From: Valencia hispanica
Lineage: Eukaryota; Chordata; Actinopteri; Cyprinodontiformes; Valenciidae
Assembly (NCBI GenBank): GCA_963556495.2
Contig: OY747704.1
Location: forward strand, 781,001 to 845,000
Direction: 5' to 3'
DNA: 64,000 bases
How positions within the stretch are numbered: position 1 is the first letter of the stretch; each line of letters opens with the position of its first letter. The translations under genes were made by a program, and so were the position numbers. The notes below the pieces were generated by a model that saw only the letters and a list, made by a program, of their open reading frames with translations, ran no database searches and was not told the origin of the DNA. Positions 29,885-42,284 of the stretch are shown piece by piece.

Positions 29885-32800
29885 TCAAGACCAATGGTCC
29901 AACAAGAGATTTCTATACTGATTAATATTAAGAGCTTTTTTATTTTTCCAGTTCAGGAGAATAGTTTTCTTAGCGATGCATAAGGCAATGTGAACCATTA
30001 GAACTGACTTTGTGTCCATGGTGACATCATTAAAATTTCCTAACAGGCAAACTGAGGGAGATGGTGGGATGTTACATTTCAGACACTTTGATAAATCCTC
30101 ACATATCTGGCACCAAAATTTCTTAACAGGTGGACAGAACCAAAGCGCATGAACATAAGTATCTGGTATATTGCTTGTGCATTGTAAGCAGGTATTAGAC
30201 GATGTAAAACCCATCCTAAACATTCGTTGACCTGTATAGTGTACTCCATGAAGGATTTTGTATTGTATTAATTGCAAATGAGGATTTTTTGTTTTTTTAA
30301 AGGTTCTTAAACATATCTGAGACCAGACGTTTTGGTCAAAGCTGGCTGATAAATCCACCTCCCATTTTGAAATAGGGATGGCTATTGATTCATCTAATGT
30401 AGATAAAGTTTTGTATATTTTAGACATCAATTTGGGGGGGTTGAGATTAAGAAAATCTAAAACTCTTGCTGGAATTTGTAATTCAGCTGTATTGAGCCTA
30501 AATTTACCTTTAATAATAGATTGAATTTGTTGATATTCTAAGAATTTGTTTTTATCAATTCCATATTGTGTAATTTATGTATTAAATGGGGTAAAGTCTG
30601 TTCCTTCAAATATATGTTCCAGGTATTAAATTCCATTGCACCTCCAGACTGGGAAACTTATCATACATTTGTTTTGCAAGATGTCGGGGTTATTCCAGAT
30701 GGGTGTACGTCTGCATGGGATTATTGTGGACTCTGTCATTTTTAGAAACTCCCACCATGCTGTCAGAGAGGAGCTGATATTTATGCTTTTAAAGCATTCA
30801 TATTGTTTTATATTTGAGCTAATAAATGGTAGGTTTGAAAGTTTTATCTTATTACATAGTGTCTGTTCTACGTCTATCCAGGGCTCATCTAGGTAGCTAT
30901 GTTTTAACCATCTTGTGATGTTTTGGAGCCTGTTGGCTAAGAAATAATGATGGAAGTTTTGTAGATCTAGACCTCCTTTTTCTTTGGTCTTCTGCAGTGT
31001 TTTTAAGCTGATACGTGGGGGTTTATCTTTCCAAAGAAATTTAGAGATAGAGGAGTCCAGAGATCTAAACCAGTCTAGTGATGGTTTACTTGGGATCATT
31101 GAGAATAAGTAGTTGATTCTGGGCAAAACCATAATTTTTATTGAAGCAACCCTTCCCATAAGTGATATCGGTAGGGATTTCCATCTAGCAAGATCATCTT
31201 CCACTTTTTTTAAAAGTGGGATGTAGTTTAGCGTTATTAAATCTGCCAGTCTTGGTGAGACATTTATACCTAAATAGGTAATATTCCCTGACTGCAGTTG
31301 TGTATTAGTTGGATTCTGGACAGAATAATTGAATGAAAGAACTGTAGATTTTAACCAATTTATAGAATAATCTGAAACATTTGAGTAAGAGTTTATCAAC
31401 CCGATTACCTGAGAGAAAGAGGTTTGTGAATGCTGGAGAAAAAGTAATACATCATCTGCATAAAGACTGATTTTATGTTCTATGTTATTGCATTTTATGC
31501 CTTTAATATTCTGAGTTTGCCTGATTGCTGCAGCTAGTGGTTCAATAAAAATAGCGAACAGGGAGGGAGAGAGAGGACATCCCTGCCTGGTACCTCTCTG
31601 AAGATTAAACCTAGATGATGTTTGGTTATTTGTCCTGATACATGCTGTTGGTTGAACTGTATAATATTTTCAACCAGTTTATAAAAGAATTTCCAAAGCC
31701 AAATTTATGTAAGGTTACAAATAAGAATTTCCAGTTAACTCTATCAAATGCTTTTTCTGCATCTAAAGATAATATATTAGTTTTAATGTTTTTACAGTAA
31801 GAAAAATCTATTAAATCTATTAATCTACGTGAATTTGTGGATGAATGTCTCCCTTTAATAAAACCAGTCTGATCAGGATTTATTATAAGAGGGGTTACTT
31901 TCTCTATCCTTATTGCAAGGACTTTGCAGATTATTTTAAGATCAACATTAATAAGGGATATGGGACGATAGCTGGTAGGAAACAAAGGGTCTTTACCTGA
32001 TGTTAGTAGAAGACTAATGTAGGCAGAATTCATATTTGGTGGGAGTCTGCCATTTTCCTTGGTTTCCTGCAGCATTCTGTGGAATGTTGGTGCCAGAATA
32101 TTCCAGAATTCTTTATAGAACTCTGCTGGAAATCCATCTGGGCCTGGAGCCTTTTTATTGGGCATGCCTTGGAGGGCCTCTTGGAGTTCAGCCGCTGTTA
32201 CTGGTGAATCCAGGGCCATCGCTTGACTTTCAGATAATTTAGGTAGTGTTATGTTATCAAAAAATTGATCAATTTCATGATCCGATGGATTTATCTCTGG
32301 TGAGTATAAAGCCTTGTACAATTCTTTAAATGTGTTGTTTATTCTTCCAGGATCACATACTGTATTCCCGGTCTGATCTTTAATAGCAGATATAGTTGTT
32401 TTTTCTTTATTAATTTTAAGCTGGTTAGCCAAAAATCTACCTGTTTTTTTACCTTGTTCAAAGTTATCTATCCTAAGTCTTTGAATTAAGAACTGGGTCT
32501 GTTTATTAATAATTTGATTTAATTCTAGCTTTGCTTTACGGATTTTGCCTAGTCTCTCCTCATCTAGAGAAGCTTCTAATGAATTAATAGTTTCTTCTAA
32601 TTCCTGAATACATTTTTTTTCCATTTTGTTTTTATTTGATGAGAATGAGATTATTTGACCTCTAATCACAGCTTTTCCTGCCTCCCAAAGAATGGATGGC
32701 GACGTACCAGGGAGGTCGTTATATTCCAAATTTGAGGCCCACTCTTTTTCGAAATATTTAATAAATTATTTATCCTTAAGTAAGGATATATTAAATCTCC

Positions 32801-33544
32801 AATTTTTGCTTTGAGGTGTTTCTGTTTTATTTACTAAAGTTAGAGAAACAGGAGCATGATCGCTAACAGCTATAGGGTGTATCTCAGTGTCTGAAATGTC
32901 AGTCAACAGTGAGCTGCTGACTAACAAATAATCCAGTCGAGAATATGAATGGTGGACATTTGAGAAGAAAGTATATTTTTTGTCATTGGGGTGAAGAGAT
33001 CGCCATGCATCACAAAGTCCATAATCGCTCATGTACTGTTTGACTATATCTATAGATTTCCAGCTGCGCTGAGTCCCTGCTGTGCTGAGCCTGTCTATTT
33101 CTTCATTTAAACCAAAGTTGAGGTCGCCCCCAAGAAGAAGTGAGCAATCCATGTGTTCAAGGAGCACCGAGAAGAAGGAATGAAAGAATGAGGGGTCATC
33201 AACATTTGGACCATATATACTGACAATACATCACTTTTGGTTATGTATATATAGTTTTACTATAATAAATCTACCCTCTGGATCTGTAACTGTATCTATT
33301 ACTGTAAAATTTACATTTGTATTTATTAATATTGCTACTCCCCTTTGTCTGGAGTTATAGCATGCAGAAAACACATTAGGAAACTCAGGGGATTTAAGAT
33401 CATCTGCAGCTGAGGTAGATTTATGGGTTTCTTGTAATAAGACGACATCTGCCTTCAATCTTTAAAGCTGGTTAAAAATCTTAACTCTTTTCTCTCTGGT
33501 GCCAGCTCCATGAACATTCCACTTGACAAACCTTAGAGTAGTCA
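29885..33544 (-). pseudogene. L1 ORF2 (endonuclease, reverse transcriptase), frameshifted
   Basis: On the minus strand ORF2 starts near 33544 (MTTLRFVKWNVHGAGT). Open parts follow at 33458-33231, 33167-32766, 32729-31626, 31399-30626 and 30430-29885. The endonuclease shows ADVVLLQETHKS, LLGGDLNFGLNEEIDR, SRLDYLLVSSSLL and AVSDHAPVSL. The reverse transcriptase has NKKAPGPDGFPAEFYKEFWN, SYRPISLINVDLKIICKVLA, INPDQTGFIKGRHSS, motif A LSLDAEKAFDRVNWKFLF and motif C YADD at about 31455-31466. The C-terminal part has a Cys-containing CLQCTSNIPDTYVHALWFC zinc-type segment. Stops and shifts at about 33460, 33200, 32745, 31610 and 30600 make it non-functional. Confidence 0.88.
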
Positions 33545-33949
33545 TAGTTTTGAGATAAAAGTTGTAAAGTCCATATCACCATAGAAACTGATAAACACAG
33601 GTGTATTATTAGTTTGTGCTTGGGGTTGCCTGATTGAAAATCCAAAAGCCGAGATATAAGAAAGAGAGAAATAGAAGAAAGTTGTGAAGGTGTGAAGGGT
33701 GAGAGAGAAAGAAATAGTTATGTTATGAAAAAATTATATGTGTGTGTGAGTGATAAAAGAAGGAAAGATGAGTGACAAAGAGATTTGGTGATAGACATGT
33801 GAAGATGAGAAAAGAAAAAAGAGCCAGTATCCCAGTGATTAGCCCTGGCCCCGCCCATATTGAGTAATGTAAACAACTTTACAGAGCTGTGCTAACATTA
33901 GATTATAGTTGACTGATAAAACAACTCTTATCTGACCAGTGTTATATGA

Positions 33950-34504
33950 CTAATAAAGCCAAGGAGTAAGCTGGGGGTCCCTGAACATCTGCCCATTAAC
34001 ATACAGTTTATCTACCGCTACTGTAGCTCTGGTGCCTTCAATGATATATTTCTTCCTGATTGGGAACAAAACGCGCCTTCTATCCAGGATTTCCTTCGGA
34101 TATTGATTGTTAACGCTGTAATTCGTTCCCCGCAGCTCTCTGCCCCGGCCTCTGACCTGCTCTTTTTGCTTGTAATACTCGAATTTAGCAACAATTGGTC
34201 GCGTCCGGCTGTTGTTGGGCTTCTTACCTCCTAGGCGGTGAACGCGGTGAAAAGTTATGTTTTTTACCGTGTCGCTTGGGAGCTTTAACTGATGTTGGAG
34301 AAAATCTCGGACGGTGGATTCAGCGTCGTCCTCAGCCTGTTCTGGGATCCCGGAAAAAACAAGATTGTCCCGCATTCCCCTGGCCTGTATATCCAAGATA
34401 GTTCATCCTCTTACTTTCTCCGGACAGCTGCGTCATCCCCTCGGTGAGGTTCTTTACACTCTCTGTTTACACTGTTGGCTGAACTCCAGGGATTCCCTTA
34501 GAGC
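33950..34504 (-). pseudogene. L1 ORF1 (RNA-binding protein), N-terminus cut off
   Basis: The open part 34396-33950 encodes RGMRDNLVFSGIPEQAED, an RRM-like domain with VKNITFHRVHRLG and RTRPIVAKFEYYKQKEQV, then a C-terminal domain with NNQYPKEILDRRRVLFPI, as in L1 ORF1 proteins. Upstream, to 34504 in shifting frames, a coiled-coil piece (RESLEFSQQ) continues to the left end of the hAT at 34505. The rest of the coiled coil is not found beyond that hAT. ORF1p forms trimers and binds L1 RNA. Confidence 0.82.
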
Positions 34505-36974
34505 CGGGCTATTCAATTAGTGGCCCTGGGGCCAGGTCCGGCCCCTGAATAATTTTAAGCCGGCCCTCAAGTGTGCCTGTGCATGCCTATGACTAATTGT
34601 CTATTCTCTCCTGCATAAAAACATGCGGGATAAAATATCTGTTTTTACCTGACATATATTTTGGGGGACCACAAATGACCAATCAGAAGTCTCCTTTTGT
34701 GGCGGTTTTAAAGTTTGACTGAGAAGAAGCAGGATGTCGCTCTCGACCTTAAAGAAAAGAAAAGTTGACTCGGAGAACAGACAATTCAATAAGGAGTGGA
34801 CGGAGAAGTATGCGTTTATTTCCTTTGATGGGAATCCTGTGTGCTTAATATGCAACGAGCGTCTTTCTGTGTGCAAAGAGTATAATCTGAGAAGACATTT
34901 CACAACAGCGCATGCTAACTTTAATGCAGAAGATATCGGCGCTTACACTGTGTTATCAGCAAAGACGTCGGATATTGTTCCGGGCTTGTTCAGATCAAGA
35001 AAGAGCAACGGCTGTATCATTACGAGTGGCGTGGATATTGGGAAAAAAGAAAAAGCCATTTACAGACTCAGAGACAGTCAAGGAGTGTATGCTGGCCGCA
35101 ATAGATGAGGTGGTAACAGATGAAAAAGAACGAAAAGGTGTCATTGATTCCATCAAGCAAATTCCAATCTCAGACACGTCAAATATCAGGAGAGTGGAGT
35201 CCCTCGCATCGGATGTGTTCGAGACACTTTTGGACAAGCTGAGGAAGGCCGAGGTGATGTCTCTGGCCGTGGATGAGTCGACGGATAACAGCGACGTCGC
35301 GCAGCTGTGTCTTTATGTGCGATTTTTTGACGGGGAATGTTTCCGCGAGGATCTGCTTGGACTGATTCCACTCGAGGGGCAGACGACCGGTGAGATTTTA
35401 TTCAGCAAAATTAGTGCATTCTTTAAAAAGCACAACTTGGACTTGAGGCGCGTCAACATGCTGGTGACGGACGGTGCGCCCTCGATGGTCGGCAGGGAGC
35501 AGGGGCTCGCTGCGAGGATGGCAGGTGCAGCTCCGCAGATGAAATCACTACACTGCCTCATCCACCAAAGCCTCCTGTGTGCCAAACTCAGTGGTGAATT
35601 AAAAGAGACCATAGACTCTGTCATGGCAATTATAAACTTTATTCGTTGCTCTTCCAGTTTACAGCACCGTCTTTTTCGTAAGCTGTTAATTGACATGTCT
35701 GCTGAGTACAATGATTTGCTTATTCATAATGACATTAGATGGCTTAGTAAAGGAAATGCATTGAAACGATTCTGGGAACTAAGAGAGGAGATTCTGGTGT
35801 TTCTCCAGTCATCAAAACTGAAAAAAGCTGACAGGTTTCTGTCTTTGATGAGAAATGATGAGTTTAATGCGAGTGTTTGCTTTTTGAGTGATGTTTTCCA
35901 TCATTTGAACCACCTCAACATGGATTTGCAGGGCAGAGATAAAACGGTTTCGGAACTGGTGGAGAAACTTCATGCTTTTGTAAGAAAACTTTCACTCTTC
36001 TCTGTTGATCTTTGTAAAGGGAAGATGCTCCACTTCCCCACGTTAAGGAACTCTGGCCTGCAAATTACTGAGGTGATGTCAGGCTTTATTGACTCACAAA
36101 AAAAAAAACTTTGCCACCAGGTTCAGTGATTTTAGCATCTCAAATGAAGTCATGAGATTTGTTAAGGACCCTTTTTGTGTCAGTGTTGAGGAAAACGTTG
36201 CAATGAAAGGAAAGGAGTTAATACCATAATTGGATGAGGGTTTGTTACAACTGGAGCTTATTGACATTCAGTCGTCAGATGACTTAAGACAGTCATTCCA
36301 GCAGGCAGGTCATGAAAAATTCTGGACCAATGTTGTCAGCCCTGAGAAATTTCCACACTCAAGGGGTCTTGCCATTTTTCTTTTGACAATGTTTGGCTCA
36401 ACATACACTTGTGAGTCGTCATTCTAACATATGAATTCTATTAAAACACACAACCGCATCTCCCTCACTGACCAGCATCTGCAACACTGCTTGCGCATTG
36501 CCCTGACAACATACACACCCGACTTCACTGCTCTGGCTAAGTCAAAAAAATGTCACTTCTCACATTAGACGCCAAACAAGTAAGTGAGGATTTTTGAACA
36601 GAGTGGCCTGTTATTCACCTCGTATTTTCTTTCTTTCTTTATTGATTGACTGAGTGGGATATAGAGGTGTCTGATGCTATTTCAGTTTAAATAACAATTG
36701 ATTGTTATGAAGTGATTTTTTTTAAGTTAGAAGGGCTAAAATGGGCAAGGTTATTGTTGTTGAAAGCATTTTGCCCTGATAAAGTACCCTGCACTGTTGC
36801 ATTGTTATAATTAGAATCTTTGCAGTTTGGTATTTGTTGATTCACTTGGATGTCTAGTTGTCAGTTGTAAAAAGTAAACCACTGATTTTGCTCACCTAAA
36901 CTAGTTGCAATTTGAAATACATTCCCTTGATAAAATACTATGCACTGTTATACTATACTATACTATACTATACA
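34505..36974 (+). mobile_element. hAT (Charlie-like, GTF2IRD2-type) transposon, right end lost
   Basis: The left terminus cgggctattcaattagtggc begins at 34505, inside L1 ORF1 sequence. The transposase is at 34734-36427. The right part (36430-36974) is AT-rich non-coding and ends in a (ctata) microsatellite at 36951-36974, followed at once by an L2-A tail. The expected right inverted terminus is not present, so the end was probably lost when the L2-A inserted. The transposase belongs to the group from which vertebrate GTF2IRD2 and related genes were domesticated. Confidence 0.8.
34734..36427 (+). pseudogene. GTF2IRD2-like hAT transposase, three breaks
   Basis: N-terminal part 34734-35050: SLSTLKKRKVDSENRQFNKEW, then a BED/TTF-type zinc finger with FDGNPVCLICNERL and YNLRRHFTTAH (C-x2-C, H-x4-H). 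Core 35030-36115, frame +1 relative: GKKKKPFTDSETVKECMLAA, VMSLAVDESTDNSDVAQL with the first catalytic Asp, NMLVTDGAPSMVGREQGL with the second, and SLHCLIHQSLLCAKLSGEL. C-terminal part 36230-36427: QAGHEKFWTNVVSPEKFPHS and TMFGSTYTCESSF, the hAT dimerisation end. Breaks: a frameshift near 35030-35055, another at an 11-A run (36098-36108), and a TAA at about 36226. Dead copy, lightly decayed. Confidence 0.87.
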
Positions 36975-37612
36975 CTGTTCACTCTGCTACTTCCTTTTCT
37001 CCTACTACTCTCCAGTTGTATTACAGTACATTCTGTTATTTCGACTGTTAACTTTGTTTTCTCTCAGTGTTTTTCTCTCCATAGAAGATATACCTGGTCT
37101 GGTATCCTGCTTGGCTGCAATGCCCTGTTGGACGGGGGCATCGACTGGGATGATCCTCCCAGTAACTGAACATCCACTGTGTCCTGTTATTAACTTTTTA
37201 CTTTCTGTAACATAGAAAGTTCTCTTATATCAGATCTTCTGTTCCTTCTGTGTTTCTGCTCTGTCTTCTCAAACCCCCAGACGGTCGTGGCAGATGGCCG
37301 CTCCTACTGAGCCTGGTTCTGTTGGAGGTTTCTTCCTGTTAAAGGGGAGTTTTTCCTCTCCCCCGTCGCTACATGCTTGCTCAGTATGAGGGATTGCTGA
37401 AGGATTGCTGTGGTTGGAAAGTCTGCATCAACGGGGCCCAACCTCACGCCAATGACTGACGCAATCTGCTGGGATTCCTTAAATAGGAAACTTTTTAACT
37501 GATTGGAATCTTTGTATAAATGTATTGAAATTAATTCTTGTTAAGTGCCTTGAGATGACATCTGTTGTGAATTGGCGCTATATAAATAAACTGAATTGAA
37601 TTGAATTGAATA
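36975..37612 (+). mobile_element. L2-A LINE, 3' UTR fragment
   Basis: A plus-strand L2-A 3' UTR beginning at ttcactctgctacttcc and ending ctatataaataaactgaatt with gaatt repeats. It is nearly identical to 16430-17037 and to the 3' UTR at 2520-3143. It is strongly 5'-truncated, without coding sequence. It lies between the truncated hAT and the solo LTR. Confidence 0.92.
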
Positions 37613-37617
37613 CAGGG

Positions 37618-39507
37618 TGTTGGGGACACACAGCCATTGTGTGGCGCTAACCCACATTCTAGCTCTGACAGGAGGAGAAGAAGACCAGAGGTTATATAAG
37701 GCACCGCCACAGATGTTCACATTCTCTCCAGTTCTGGCCTTCCGCCAAACAGCGCCAGGAGAGATCCAATCCTTCCTTCGCTGGCGAGGGAAAAGACGCG
37801 AGTTCTGAGAGGAACTCACTCCGAGGACGACAATACTGCTGACCAATCAGGTGAATCAAACCCAGTGTTTTGAGATAAACCCCACTGTTCCGCCCTGAGC
37901 CCTGCTGTCTGAACAGATGCTGCCGTGTGAAGCGAGCCGCTAACAGCAACCGAATGCCACAAAACTGGGTCGAGACTGGGGCGTTACCCCACCGCGACAA
38001 AGCCTGGGACAATGTTATCTTGAACCTACAGAGAAGGTACTGTGTCGGTGAACTGAGGTGCAGCTGATCGCTGTTTAGCAAGCCGAAGAGGACGACACGA
38101 CGTTCCGAGCTAATGCTACCCACGATTCAACAGGTATAATCCTCCCACTGCTAACGGACCGTAGCTGTGGCTAGCCTGCGGGCTAACGTTGTTTTGGCTT
38201 CGCCCATCATCCACGGAGCAATTTGGAGAACTTTAACCATCTGTCTGGGCAGAGGCGAGATTAGGTTAGTTTAAACAAGATTTAAGGGTTGTTTATTTTC
38301 ACTGTGATTTGTTACTTTGTGTAAGATTTCATTTATTGTTCGGGTACAAACAGGCCGGTTGGCCTGGAGGTTTAAACAGTGATTTTCGAGGTATCAGATG
38401 GAAAATCGTTTTATATCCTGCAACCTGAGTTACTCAATCTGACAGTTTTTCTTGGTTTGATGTTAAATAAATGATCCAGAGTGACTTTAAGCAGCACCAC
38501 GTGAGTTAGCTGTAAGCTACATGCTCTAGTGAACCACGTGGGGCCGCCATTGATGGTATTTTACTCATGAACAATATAGACTGCCGTTAATGCTATTCAA
38601 AATAGAGATTGACTTTAAAACGGATAGTTTAAACACTAAACTAATCTTTTAAGTCATCTTTGAGACCGCCTTCTTGGTAAGTCAAAATACTAAATTAGAT
38701 CGACATAATTGGTACAGCCTTTAACGTCAACATAAAGTCAAAATAATAAATTAGATCAATCACTGCGGTGACCGATCCATTAAATAGAATCAATTATCTA
38801 AAGGTTATTGATTTCTAATTCAGCAAATGGTTTAATGAAACATTGCTTCTTCCAAACAATGTTTTTCTTCACTTCTTCTTTGCATTGTGAATTGGTGGTT
38901 TGAAAACAAACCAGAATGTGCTGATTAGTCTTAAACTAATCACAATTAGTTTAAAACTAACTTAGCTTTATTCCCAACACTGTTCAATACAAGCCTTGGT
39001 CTTTGTGCAAACATATTCATTCTGAACTGTGACATCATTATCAATTTATTGTTTGTTTCTATTTCTTTGCATTTTTATCACTTTTACTGTTTTACTTCTG
39101 AGTGTGAGTTTTATTATTGTTATTCTTTTCTTAGTAGTTTAGTTGTGTGTCACTAGTTTGGTGAGTTTGTTGATTAAAGTATGTTAACTGAAAGTGAATT
39201 CTTTTTGTAATAAACTCTTGTATTTTGGAAAACCGTTGTTGTTATTTCACCTGCATGTGTAGTAACTCGCTGGTCAGGTACGCCAAGAACTTATTCCTTC
39301 ATATATTGTTTAATTATCTCAGCCTTATCAGGCAGGTCATCATAAACATAAACTGAGACTGAACAATTTGGCCATTGTATTCCTGGAATCCAGGTGGTGC
39401 CCTAAACGAGGTAATTTTTACATAAAATTATTAATCTGATTAATACTTGCCCTAAGCAATTATTCATAATTATTCATAGCCAAAACCTACCTATATGTGG
39501 CACAACA
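37618..39507 (+). mobile_element. Probable solo LTR, 1.89 kb, with 4-bp target-site duplication
   Basis: The stretch starts tgttggggacacaca and ends gtggcacaaca (TGTTG...CAACA ends) and is flanked by aggg on both sides (37614-37617, 39508-39511). A TATA-like ttatataagg lies at 37693-37702 and an AATAAA at 39210-39215. No gag, pol or env, primer-binding site or second LTR is seen, so it is taken as a solo LTR left after recombination. A 4-bp duplication fits some Ty3/gypsy and gammaretrovirus-like families; orientation (plus) follows the TATA and poly(A) signals. The length is large for an LTR and the family is not identified. Confidence 0.68.
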
Positions 39508-39552
39508 AGGGCCAAGACAGCATTACAGAACATATCACCAAAGCCACATTTT

Positions 39553-40482
39553 TTAAGAGAGAAATATGAATTCATGCTCAATAGAATCAAATGCTTTGTA
39601 GAAGTCTAAGAGGAGGATAAATGAGTCATCCTGTATCAGATCTGAATAATCCAAAATGTCAAAAACAAGTCTGAGATTATTAATGATATGCCTATTATTC
39701 ATAAAACCAGATTGAGTCTCGTCTATAATATCATCTAATACATCTTTTATTCTCCTGGCCAACACTAAAGCCATAATCTTATCGTAATTGTTTAAAAGAC
39801 ATATTGGTCTCCAATTGTCAATTAAAAGCGGATCCTTATTAGGCTTTGGGATTAGAGTGATGAGGCCTTGTGTGAGACTCGTTGGAAGAGTACTCCTTTC
39901 AATACTTTCGACAAATACTTGTAACATGAAAGGTGCTAGTAAATCAGAAAATGACTTATAGAATTCTGATATCAGCCCATCTTTGCCAGGTGATTTATTA
40001 TTTTTAAAAAGAGCAATAGCTTTAATAATCTCTTCTACCGTAAATTGACTGTCACAATAATCCTTATCAGCGTATTCTATCATTCTTACATTATTTATAG
40101 AGTTGATAAATTTAGTCGCTGTATCTGCATTGTACTTAGACTCATATAGCTTTGAATAAAAGTCACAACAGAATTAGGAGATGCTTTGGGCATCATCAGT
40201 GACAGTGCCGTTTATATTCAACTGATAAATAGTATTTGTCTTGGATCTGTGCTTTTCTAAGCGGAAGAAATATGCAGAGTTTTGCTCTCCTTCCTCTATC
40301 CATCTTTTTCTCGACCTAACAAAAGCTCCTTCAGCTTTTCCACGATATAATTCATCGAGTTGACAATGAAGTTCTCTTAGATGTAATTTATCCTCCTCTG
40401 ATACTCTATCTGGTGGTAGTTGATATGTTGAAGAGATTTGAATAATTAGTTTTTCTTCTGCTGCTGCCTTAAGTTTAGCCAT
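39553..40482 (-). pseudogene. L1/Tx1-like ORF2, reverse transcriptase N-terminal part
   Basis: Two open parts on the minus strand. 40482-40174 is the linker (LKAAAEEKLIIQISSTYQ, FVRSRKRWIEEGEQNSAYFF, SKTNTIYQLNINGTV). 40083-39553 is the start of the reverse transcriptase (ALFKNNKSPGKDGLISEFYK, LTQGLITLIPKPNKDPLLID, NWRPICLLNNYDKIMALVLA, ETQSGFMNNRHIINN, motif A LLLDFYKAFDSIEHEFIF). It is cut right after motif A, close to the solo LTR edge at 39511. Motifs B and C are not found. Belongs to the LINE at 24767-43320. Confidence 0.82.
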
Positions 40483-40517
40483 TTTAGCTCCATATTGCCT
40501 TAGAAATTCACCTGCCT

Positions 40518-41089
40518 GTGGGGTCTCTGGTGTTTAAGTATATATTCTTGGGCTGAGGTTATCATTACTAGAGCTTGATTAATCGGTACCATGAGTTTTT
40601 CTGTGACATTGTTGTTGTATTTTTATATCTATTTTTGTGTGATGTGGTTGTGTAGTTCTTACTTCACGATGTTGGGTTTGTTTTGTCTTTGTCTATGTCT
40701 TTTTCGTGTTTTGTTTTGTTTTTCCCCCTCTCTCTGCCGTCCTGTGGGTATGGAGGCAGACCTCGATGTTTTCCTGTGTTTTCTTTGTTCCCCTTCCTCT
40801 CTTGTATTTTCAACTCACCCTCTCTCTTGACTTTTTGTTTCCTACCTCTCTTCTTCATCTTCTTTCTTTCTTCCCCTTAATTTTCAGTCTCCGTGTCCAT
40901 AACATTAGGAAATAAAACCCACAGCAATTCATAATAAAGATTTTTCACATATATATCAAGTGGAGTATAGCAAAAGCTGTACTGCTCCGCTTGTGAAAGT
41001 AAATCTGTTGGGCTTCTACTTGGTACTCAGACACCAATTCTGAGATCCACACCGCCAGACAGGACACGTAAAAAAAAAAAAAAAAAAAA
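40518..41089 (+). mobile_element. L1 3' end, 5'-truncated copy, plus strand
   Basis: It matches the reverse complement of 26522-27085, the 3' end of the L1 described above, and ends in an A-run at 41070-41089. It is flanked by tagaaattcacctgcct (40501-40517) and tagaaatttgcctgcct (41090-41106), a 17-bp target-site duplication with two differences. It is inserted in the ORF2 of the minus-strand L1/Tx1-like LINE. It holds an AATAAA near 40912 and several C/T-rich tracts, no coding sequence. Confidence 0.9.
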
Positions 41090-41380
41090 TAGAAATTTGC
41101 CTGCCTCAAATTAAAAAAGTTCCCATTTAACAGAATACAGGTTATTTTTCCTACCCTTATCCCAATGTAGCTTTATCAACTGCTTAATTTCTGATTTTAC
41201 TGCGCTATGTTCTAAGAGCGAGCTGTTCAATTTCATATATGAAGATCTATTGTTAGGTGCAGAGAGTTGGAACTTTATATAAATAGCCTGATGATCAGTA
41301 AGTGGTGTTGTAAGGATATTGACTGTTACACTGTCTTTCGATATATTATTAGATATTAAGTAAAAGTCTATGTGAGATTT

Positions 41381-41998
41381 CTATGAACCTGAACTGTTAC
41401 TACAAGTAAAGGATATGTTATCAGGAAACTTTTCTCGCCAAATGTCAACTACATTAAATTTTTCCATAAAAGTTTTCATTTTTAAATTATATCTGGAATT
41501 TGGGACGTTTGGCCACCTATCAATTGAATTATTTAAGGTAATATTAAAATTACCTCCAATTAAGATAAATGAGCTAGGGTATTTGGAGAGCCAAAAAGTT
41601 AACCTTACATCTATAGAATCAATTAGTGTATCATTTTCAGGCTTGGTATTGTAACCATAAATATTAATAACAATAAAGATAGAGTGGTTATGTTCAATTA
41701 GTAGACAAATATAGAGGCCTAAAGAATCACAATCTGAATGGAGAATAGTGCCATTAAAAGAACCTTTCAAAGTTGTGACCCCAGCTGACCTCTCTGACCC
41801 ATGTGAATACCATGCATCATTACCCCATTGGGACTTCCAGAAGTTTACATCAGCAGCTACTGAATGGCTTTCTTGAAAAAAAGAGAAATCAGATTTAAAT
41901 TCTTTTGCATACAAAAATAAGGCTTTACGTTTAAAAATTTGTCTCAACCCTCTGGCATTAAGGGAAACAACGGAAAGTGACATAACAACGTATAACAA
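41381..41998 (-). pseudogene. L1/Tx1-like ORF2 endonuclease domain
   Basis: A 205-residue open frame on the minus strand. It starts MSLSVVSLNARGLRQIFKRK and continues with FSFFQESHSVAADVNFWKSQ, SAGVTTLKGSF, FIVINIYGYNTKPENDTLID and FILIGGNFNITLNNSIDRW (usually GGDFN; the Asp is Asn here). It ends in a stop at SGS where SRIDYYLI-like sequence would follow. After the stop, endonuclease-like sequence continues toward 41107 in broken frames, with SDHQAIYIKFQL-like residues near 41290. The apurinic endonuclease fold is clear, the copy is inactive. Confidence 0.83.
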
Positions 41999-42284
41999 AT
42001 ATGAACTAACTTGTTTTATGTATAAGGCAAGGAAAGTATTTAAATGATCTACCTCAGAAAGGGATCTAGCTTTGCAGCATGAAATAACAATTTGGCAATT
42101 TCAGCTTCTGTAGGCTACAGAATAGTGCTAGATAGGAAGCAATGTTATGAGCACTAAAGAAAGATAAAAAATAATTAGTTCCTATTTTAAATTTCACAGT
42201 AACATCATGATAATTGTAGCTTAACATTATAATGATTTAGAGCAATTTAGGGCGAACATAGCCTATGTAAACTACCACCTTTGG

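Larger units (their letters stand above)
26522..34504 (-). mobile_element. L1-clade LINE, minus strand, about 8 kb, with long GC-rich 3' UTR
   Basis: A minus-strand L1 retrotransposon. ORF1 (34504-33950) and ORF2 (33544-29885) are followed by a 3' UTR of about 3.3 kb and a poly(A) tail (T-run 26522-26542 on the plus strand). The 3'-most 550 bp match a second, 5'-truncated copy at 40518-41089 on the other strand. The 5' end of ORF1 is cut at 34504 by a hAT element whose left terminus begins right there. The layout (two ORFs, RRM-type ORF1, A-tail) is that of vertebrate L1 and of fish relatives such as Swimmer-like elements. A target-site duplication could not be verified because the 5' side is interrupted. 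Confidence 0.88.

Noticed and set aside
27069..29925. Many long open frames on both strands (for example 27140-27877, 29146-29616, 27091-27696)
   Set aside because: They lie in the GC-rich L1 3' UTR, overlap in up to four frames, are Pro/Arg/Gly-rich without any domain, and stops are rare there by composition alone.
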